In this document: piece by piece, positions 29,281-34,846 of the stretch
Position numbering within the stretch: the stretch's first letter is position 1
How the letters are laid out: every line of letters starts with the position of its first letter
Assembly: GCA_009869945.1 (NCBI GenBank)
Contig: WIXG01000592.1
Coordinates: 1 to 34,846, forward strand
DNA from: Mesaphorura yosii
Taxonomy: Eukaryota > Arthropoda > Collembola > Poduromorpha > Tullbergiidae
Direction: 5' to 3'
Length of the DNA: 34,846 nucleotides
Notes under the pieces: model-generated
What the model was told of the DNA's origin: nothing
What the model saw: only the letters and a program-made list of their open reading frames with translations
Database searches by the model: none
Program-made: the position numbers and the translations under genes

Positions 29281-29973
29281 ATGAAGACGACAGCGCTCTT
29301 GAAATTTACCCTTCTCGGGGTATTGGCAGTGTTGGTACACGGACCTGTGTCTGCACGGGCCCAAGGCCCCGAGGCGCAGGAGGTCCTCATATTCAATGGT
29401 TTAAACGAGGCCGACGCGCCTTTCTACATGCTGACTCATAAGAACGAATTTGACCTGACCTCGTATCGATCTTTGGCCATGGACGGTGGCCAAGGGCACC
29501 GGTTTTGCTACATCGGAGGGTGAGCCCCGCCCCATTTTCGCCAAATTCACCTCCCTCCCTTCTATCTTATGTTTTTTGACCGCAGTGTCACGATTTACAC
29601 TGGAATCGGCTACACGGGCTCAGGATTCTTCGTCCCGTACTCGCCCTCGTTCACGTGCACGGCGCTGCTCGCAGGTGGCGGCTACAAATCGTTCCGATTC
29701 GCCGGGCTGATCGAAGATTCGACGGCACCCACGCTGTCTTTCTACACGGAGACGCAGTTCATCGGGCAGCAAACGGTCATCGCCACCAATCAGCCAAATA
29801 TCGCGACCCGCATCGCGTCAGTGTACAAAACGGGCTCTGAGTCCTGGTCTTTGTATCTACAGCCAAATTACGGAGGCTCCGCCGTGTTTTGTGTGTCAAC
29901 CGACGCGGTGTTGGACGTGGCCAGCCTCGGAGTGGCGCCTGGCGATATCAAGTCGGCTCGGCAGGGGTGCTGA
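29281..29973 (+). CDS. Secreted beta/gamma-crystallin-like protein B, 2 exons
   Basis: Exons 29281-29519 and 29586-29973 (66-nt intron, donor GTGAGC, acceptor CCGCAG) join in phase for 208 residues. A signal peptide covers about 1-25 (LLKFTLLGVLAVLVHG core, ending SARA). Motifs resemble those of its divergent neighbour: VTIYTGIGYTGSGFFV then YKSFRF; LSFYTETQFIGQQTVI; and a final WSLYLQPNYGGSAVFCV. Each has aromatic-x-Y, a Y/F-x-G turn and spacing typical of beta/gamma-crystallin Greek keys. The neighbour's VELFTGTGHTGLSICV is the closest matching stretch, so the two are probably an old inverted duplication. Extracellular role, perhaps matrix or defence; ligand unknown. A frame-compatible non-ATG extension upstream is not needed. 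Confidence 0.65.
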
Positions 29974-30137
29974 CGTCAGTCACGAGATTGCTCAGCCTTG
30001 AAATTCCGGATTGATTTTGTTAATCAAGCACGGATTAAGTTGACAATTAAATTGACACTGACAAATTCTTCGTGAGGATCAAATTAAATTCTAAAAACGG
30101 AGTCACTTGTACATTTGCACTGAATTTTAATTACATT

Positions 30138-30143
30138 AATAAA
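30138..30143 (+). other. Polyadenylation signal of crystallin-like gene B
   Basis: AATAAA 165 bases after the stop codon. Confidence 0.45.
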
Positions 30144-30217
30144 GGTTAAATAGTTACAGGGTTCTTCCCCAAACAATTTGCCCGTTCCTATTCGAATTTG
30201 AATTTTCCTGCCCGACT

Positions 30218-30462
30218 TTAAATGCTTTTAACGTCGGCGCAGTTTCTGAAGATTTGTGTAGTGATCGGATTGTCGCACGTATCCCAGTCTGGGCGACCGG
30301 TGTAGGACGTCCGGAAGGTGCATCAGTCGCATCGAACTCCAGCGGGGAGCCAGACTTGAGCCGTGATGGTCCGTGCGTAGTCATTGCTGTACGGCACACA
30401 TCGCGGACTGCCTCCGATGCTGAGACGATCGGGAGTCTCTGGAAGCAGCTGTCAGTTTCCAA
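30218..30462 (-). pseudogene. C-terminal remnant of an AA15/chitin-binding type-4 protein
   Basis: Reading the minus strand to a TAA at 30218-30220 gives ITAQVWLPAGVRCD, a TGA (30323-30325), then CTFRTSYTGRPDWDTCDNP and QIFRNCADVKSI. This matches the end of the arthropod AA15 lytic polysaccharide monooxygenase / chitin-binding type-4 domain: a V-x-L-P-A-G strand, a C-x2-C pair, an aromatic Y-x-G/W segment, a Cys, and the closing F-x-x-CADV. Upstream, QLLPETPDRLSIGG is in the same frame, and DSCFQ in a neighbouring frame fits the expected earlier Cys. The copper-binding N-terminal His and most of the domain are absent from the window. The stop, the frame change and the missing 5' part indicate a dead fragment. 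The family call rests on remembered motif order. Confidence 0.5.
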
Positions 30463-30499
30463 GGCCTGATGGCAAAGTTCAATCTAGAAATGACCGTAT

Positions 30500-30625
30500 T
30501 GGCCAGCGAGGAATTCCGTCGTCGAGAGTGGGCTGTACCACATGGAGATGGAAGCCAAGTTGGCCCTGATTGATTTCCTCATCAATGGAACAGTGAATAT
30601 GCTCCTTCTCCTGAAGAACAAATAG
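30500..30625 (+). pseudogene. C-terminal remnant of a gustatory-type receptor
   Basis: The plus strand ends with GLYHMEMEAKLALIDFLI, then NGTVNMLLLLKNK and a stop (30623-30625). This is nearly the same as the C-terminus of the minus-strand receptor 430 bp away (GLYHMEKEAKLTLIRFLV, then DGTINMLLLMKSK). Nothing upstream extends the match clearly beyond a short ARNSVVES-like piece. It is a fragment of a relative in opposite orientation, overlapping no other gene but close to the chitin-binding remnant. AATAAA follows at 30715. Confidence 0.65.
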
Positions 30626-31058
30626 TCTCAATAATTCCTTCCTATTAGCAGAGTTGCAAGGTTAGGTCAGGGTCTAAATTTTTGCACGTGCTTATTCATA
30701 ATTCAAAAGTGTGTAATAAAAGTCAACTTTTTTGTCTCTGATCTTTTGTCTTGTATACTCCAGTACGGTGGCCAATTTCAATTCAGCAAATTAAACGCTA
30801 ACGAATTTATGAACACGTGTACCGCACGGTGACCTAAGATTGAATGGACATTATTTGAGAATTATTGCTTTCGTCGAAATTAATTGAGCCGCCTTTTCTG
30901 AAACTTTCCGATGCCGATCCTTAGGCCACTACAAATTATTCATCTATTGAAAGAAACACTATTTCTTGCACGCATATGTTTTTATTCATGATATAAACAC
31001 GTGTACTAATATGAAATACAATGTTGAGGGCGCACAATCGAAAAACAAATTTACATGC
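30626..31058. other. Intergenic region, 3' flanks of two receptor sequences
   Basis: AT-rich. It holds AATAAA at 30715-30720 (plus strand, after the receptor remnant) and TTTATT at 30981-30986, which is AATAAA for the minus-strand receptor, 73 bases beyond its stop. No coding sequence is seen. Confidence 0.5.
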
Positions 31059-32218
31059 TTATTTGCTCTTCATGAGAAGCAGCATGTTTATTGTTCCATC
31101 GACCAGAAAGCGAATCAGGGTCAGCTTGGCTTCCTTTTCCATGTGGTACAGTCCACCAATTGTGACTCGGATTGGAAACAAGGAGCTGATGACCTCACGT
31201 TCAATCCTGGCATACTTACCAGTGCTCCCTGATGACATTTGCTTTATTCTCATATTGTGCAAGTAAGCCTGGCCCGATGACCACACAGAGCTCATCAATG
31301 TACCGCAAGTATACAAAGTGCATAGATCCCAGCAGCAATGAAGGTGAACTTTAACCCGACGGTGGACATGTCAACGCCTTTCATTCTGATGCCTAGACTG
31401 AGTACGACCATGCCTAAACCACTCGCCACATACTTGATCAATGGGAAGATTTCCTTACAAATGGTGTCATTGAAGAATTCACAGAGGATGGTCATTGCTT
31501 TGTGATTGGCTACCATCTCCAACAGTATTGCCGAGTTGTTGAAATCTCCGTCGTCCAGTACTTTACTCTCAAGTTCATCCTTCCTATCGGTGACGATAAT
31601 AATGAAATGGTAGGTGTATGTAATTAGAAATCATGCTACAACTATCACCATTGTCATCAGATATGTGCCGTGAAGTAGAAACATGACTTCCTGAGAATAT
31701 GTCCATTCATCATAATCGTCACTTCGTCGACTAAGCAGGTCACAAACGTTGGTTATGACTGCAAAAGGGATTGAAAGCCCAACCAACGTATTTTGGCCAT
31801 ACTCAAAGTATTTGGCGCGTGTTGTCCGCTTCTCTTTTGTGCTTGTATTATTCACTTTCTTCCTGCTCTGGTACATCATTTGATTGCACAACTGAACCAT
31901 GTCGTCTCTTCGCCACAAAATGAGAAGGTTGAAAACAGTGGACAGACTGAACGTGATGAAAAAGGGGACCGCGATGATTCGCACGCCTTGACTAAGGAGA
32001 TGGTCATCGGATTGAAGCATGCGAACCACAGGTTGCAATTGAAACCAGGCCCCCATGCGAGCTGCTACGGTTAAGAAACCGGCACTGATGTGTTTCCACC
32101 ATGACAAAGTTTGCCTTACTGATTTCGTCACAGGATCCCAGTCGAGGGCAAATACGCCCGTACGGCTCAAAAGTGATAGGCCACGCTCAATTACACGTAC
32201 CTCAGTTTGCATGATCAT
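31059..32218 (-). pseudogene. Gustatory-type receptor (GR) with one internal TGA
   Basis: A multi-pass chemoreceptor of the insect GR/OR type, expected in sensory neurons. From ATG at 32218 one frame runs to a TGA (31633-31631) and continues open to about 31304. The last 70 codons are in another frame, reached by a possible 35-nt intron (31303-31269, GTACAT...GCCAG) or a frameshift. Without the lesions it would have about 374 residues. Landmarks: an N-terminal SLLSRTGVFALDWDP stretch; helices such as IIAVPFFITFSLSTVFNLLILW, shortened here to FFITFSLSTVFNLLIL; MTMVIVVA, TGA, FLITYTYHFIIIV, so the stop lies within a helix; and the C-terminal PIRVTIGGLYHMEKEAKL. A polyadenylation signal follows at 30981. 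Only one stop in about 300 codons suggests a very recent lesion, error or readthrough. Confidence 0.65.
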
Positions 32219-32834
32219 TTTTGACTCCGAATACCAGACCACCAACTCTCTAAACTCACCAGTGCGGTATTGAAGTCTCAAATAAGTCAAACTTAATTTA
32301 TCTACTCAATCAGTCGTGAGAAGAAACGTTCGGTAGAATACTTGATGAAATTGTGATAATAGAAATGTGTAAATTAAAACTGGGGAACAAAACTAGAAAC
32401 ATTCATTGTTTATATCTTTTCTAGCGTTACTACTTCCGAGAACTCTTCCCAGTAAGGACGTTCATTAGTCCACTCTTTCGGATTGGGAATTAATTATTTG
32501 GAAATTACTTTCTACCATTATTCCGTCCAACTGCATTGTACTGCTTTCTCAACATCAGTCGATTCGGAAAAACATCATGAAATATTACTATCTAATTCTA
32601 CGACCAGGTCGAATTATCAGATAATGGAAATGCGCAATCATCTCGACGACCTGAAAACGAAAGAAATTGGGTTCAGCGGAAGGCGCCAAGTTCGAATTTA
32701 AAATCGGGTGTTTACCACTCCGGCTTGGTCCGTGGCCACGACGATGCCCTTGCCGTGCATCCCCTGACCCCCATCACCCTGACTTATCGTTCGTTCTCGG
32801 AGAGCCTCGCCCCTCCGCCCGCGGGTTTAATAAT
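32219..32834. other. Upstream flank of the GR gene, no supported gene
   Basis: A TTG-started frame extends the receptor upstream to 32290 but without a better start. From about 32690 the sequence turns GC-rich for about 140 bases, in contrast with its AT-rich surroundings. Nothing here is recognised. Confidence 0.4.
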
Positions 32835-33244
32835 TCACGTCCTACGAAACGCCGTTGCATTCCATTCAATCTGATTTCCGTTTCTGCTGACTTCTCTCTC
32901 TCTATCCTCGTCAACTGCAAGCCGGCGACCGCGCCAACACCTTTCATCAGTCCACTTTTCGTTTTTAAAATTCAGCTTCTCATGTTGGTACTCCAATTCT
33001 TTCTTCTTCGTCTTCGATTTGGCTTCAAAAGCGTCTATGAGTCTTGGTTGCTTCATAATTCTTTTGAAATCTCGGCGACTCTGTTAAAGTGATTTTCAAA
33101 TGAGGTCGGATACTTTCGTTTATCGCGACATGTGCTGCTGTCTTCAAGAGCAATGCTGATTCCTTCAATTTCGACTTCGGACGCGTTTAGTTCGACTTCC
33201 TCGTCAGTGGAAGCAACTTCAACTTCATTTGCAGTATCAACCAT
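32835..33244 (-). pseudogene. Unrecognised charged protein in two overlapping frames
   Basis: An acidic frame (33244-33053; VDTANEVEVASTDEEVEL) ends in TTATGA, where the stop overlaps an ATG that opens a second, basic frame (33056-32835; MKQPRLIDAFEAKSKTKKKE). Read across the overlap, the two would make one polypeptide with an acidic start, a Q-x2-L-x2-A-F stretch slightly like a PCNA-binding motif, and a Lys/Glu-rich helix. The style recalls N-terminal parts of transposon-derived proteins, but I cannot name a family. It may be one gene with a frameshift, or chance. Confidence 0.3.
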
Positions 33245-34290
33245 AATATTGAATTCTTATGTCTCTGAATCTTCAGATTACCGCATTTGTACACCGGCCG
33301 GTGGATTAACGCTCGCTAAGAATCTCATTGAGTTGGTCGTAGAACGGGCATATTTTCTGTATACCTGATTTCTGGTGTTTGACCTGTCAAAGTATAGAAA
33401 AGTTAATTGGAGCATTCAAACATGATGACAGTTTGTGTAACACTTGTTTGTTCTTGATTTCATATTTCCCTTAAGCCTTCTTTTCCTAGATATTCCAGGT
33501 TGAAGTTTTTGCTCACCGAGCACTTCTTCAAAAATTCATATCTTAGATATGTGTAAAGGATCCGGCTCGCAACACCCCTTTACAACCCTCAAAGGTCCTA
33601 ATCACAAGGACATATATCGGGACTCCGCGGTTAGGGGAGTGAGAAGATGTGATTTTTTTAAAGTGAGACACTTTAACATGGGCGCTTTTGTGGGAAAAAT
33701 CGGTTTATCGACTGTAGCTCCTAAACGCGAAGGGCTCAGGCCGGGTTCCTATTGCAATATTGTAGAGTTGGATGAGCTCTACAACATAATGTGCACAGAT
33801 TTCAAAAACCGCGCACAGCCCAACTTAACACTGGGCTCCATGTTTCCTTTTCAATGTTCCTCTCATGTTTCTCAATGCAATAGTAATTATAAAAGGATTG
33901 CTAAGTAAGTTAAGGTAGTTTGCTCAAATGTACAACTGTCTTGTTTGTTCTTTGCTGGCCTCATACGGTAGCACATTGCGAATTCTGATAATAATTGTTA
34001 CAATTATGCAAAACTCCAGAACTCATTATCATAATGAGTTTAATCGTATTCTTAACAAAATTTTAAAGAAAATTGTTGTCAAAATTACCCTTGAAAATCG
34101 ATTTCAACCATTCCTTTCTAGTTTCTCAAAGTTAATATCATATCCGTTTCGTACTGATTCGTTTAGACTTAATGTTCTTTAAAACGATTAATGAAAATTG
34201 AATTATTATTGGCAATGGGATTCGAGTTATTTTGGTCGATGAGAGAGAGCTAATAAATACGAGCGCAATATGTCAAAACTTCAAGTTAAA
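33245..34290. other. Intergenic region, no supported gene
   Basis: A plus-strand frame at 33549-33908 (119 codons) has no domain, signal or splice support that I recognise; its Gly/Arg-rich middle could be old mobile-element sequence. The remainder is AT-rich. Confidence 0.4.
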
Positions 34291-34846
34291 ATGGTTACGA
34301 AAAAGGAACTGCAATGGATCGAACTCTACGGGTCTTGGCTAAGTCGTTCCAGGATATACGCCCTGGAATGGAACCCTGGCACGAAACGCCTTTCTGTATC
34401 GTCCACCAAGTTGAAATTATTTGTGAACGCTTGCTACTTGGCTTGGCAAGCGTATTTATGCATCTTTTGTGCGTTAAGATATCGGGCCTCCATCGCTGGC
34501 CCACGTGTGTATCTGCTGTTAAAAATCGTGCACATGGTGCTCATGCTATCTGATCTATCCATATTCTTAACAAACTTGGCATTTGCTGTGTCACGGAATG
34601 ATTTGGCGAAACTGGGGAACCAATTAATGTTCTTCAACAGAACACCAGGCAGGGAGACAGAACCCACACGACGGGAATCCAACATCCGAATCATGCAATT
34701 CTTCCTCGGAGCAACAACTATGCTCACAGTTCTCTTCTTAATGATGGCCGAATTTGTCGCATTTTCAAACGACGGTTCTCAGTGGACCGTATTTGGATTG
34801 GCGAAAATATTTGTTCACCCTGTTGTCACTATCAACGGCTCAGCGT
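34291..34846 (+). CDS. Gustatory-type receptor, first exon (partial, runs off window)
   Basis: An ATG at 34291 (AAAATGG context) opens 185 codons with no stop to the window end. The layout matches the N-terminal half of the receptor at 31059-32218: a short charged start, SRSRIYALEWNPGTKRLS (compare SRTGVFALDWDPVTKSVR), a first helix (LFVNACYLAWQAYLCIFCAL), a second (MVLMLSDLSIFLTNLAFAV) followed by a loop with GNQLMFFNR, and a third (LGATTMLTVLFLMMAEFVAF). A GR-type receptor is the best reading; these have the N-terminus inside the cell and act as ligand-gated channels. It is intact as far as seen. It lies head-to-head with the minus-strand GR about 2.1 kb to the left, so the right end of the window is a receptor cluster. 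Confidence 0.68.
   Translation, partial: MVTKKELQWIELYGSWLSRSRIYALEWNPGTKRLSVSSTKLKLFVNACYLAWQAYLCIFCALRYRASIAGPRVYLLLKIVHMVLMLSDLSIFLTNLAFAVSRNDLAKLGNQLMFFNRTPGRETEPTRRESNIRIMQFFLGATTMLTVLFLMMAEFVAFSNDGSQWTVFGLAKIFVHPVVTINGSA

Noticed and set aside
33549..33908. 119-codon plus-strand frame
   Set aside because: No recognisable family, signal peptide, membrane segment or splice support; left as unsupported.

Overview
This is a eukaryotic, almost certainly arthropod, window with compact genes and short GT-AG introns (mostly about 50-100 nt). A springtail (Collembola) is my best guess. That is an inference from the divergent ionotropic-receptor (IR-like) and gustatory-receptor-like (GR) genes, the chitin-oxidase-type remnant and the tiny introns; no sequence comparison was possible.

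Layout. The left edge (16-265, -) is the first exon of a BED-finger, transposon-derived type protein. Positions 1010-12181 are an accessory, chemosensory block: an intact single-exon IR-like receptor (1010-3349), a decayed IR copy (3573-4800), a three-exon secreted multicopper oxidase/laccase on the minus strand (5625-7557), scraps of a possible receptor gene (8103-8526), a second near-complete IR-like receptor whose two reading frames join at a run of seven A (8783-11085), and a decayed ORF (11540-12181). Two small secreted-protein genes follow: a 59-residue four-cysteine peptide (12350-12529) and a CUB-domain protein broken by one TGA (12716-13284).

Positions 14289-27657 are the conserved core: a two-pore potassium channel (-), SMC1 of cohesin (-, seven coding exons), LYRM4/ISD11 (-, three exons) and CTR9 of the PAF1 complex (+, seven exons). 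LYRM4 and CTR9 are divergent. CTR9 runs convergently into the first of two divergently transcribed, secreted, beta/gamma-crystallin-like genes (27843-28670 - and 29281-29973 +).

The right end (30200-34846) is accessory again: a C-terminal remnant of an AA15/chitin-binding type-4 protein (-), a C-terminal remnant of a GR (+), a nearly whole GR with one internal TGA (-), an unrecognised charged two-frame locus (-), and the open first exon of another GR that runs off the window (+).

Functionally the core genes are unrelated housekeeping genes (chromosome cohesion, transcription elongation, mitochondrial Fe-S assembly, membrane potential). Around them lie fast-evolving chemoreceptor and secreted-protein genes with birth, decay and single-stop lesions. 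I found no tRNA, rRNA, CRISPR or complete transposon. All exon joins were worked out by hand from splice sites, reading phase and family motifs.
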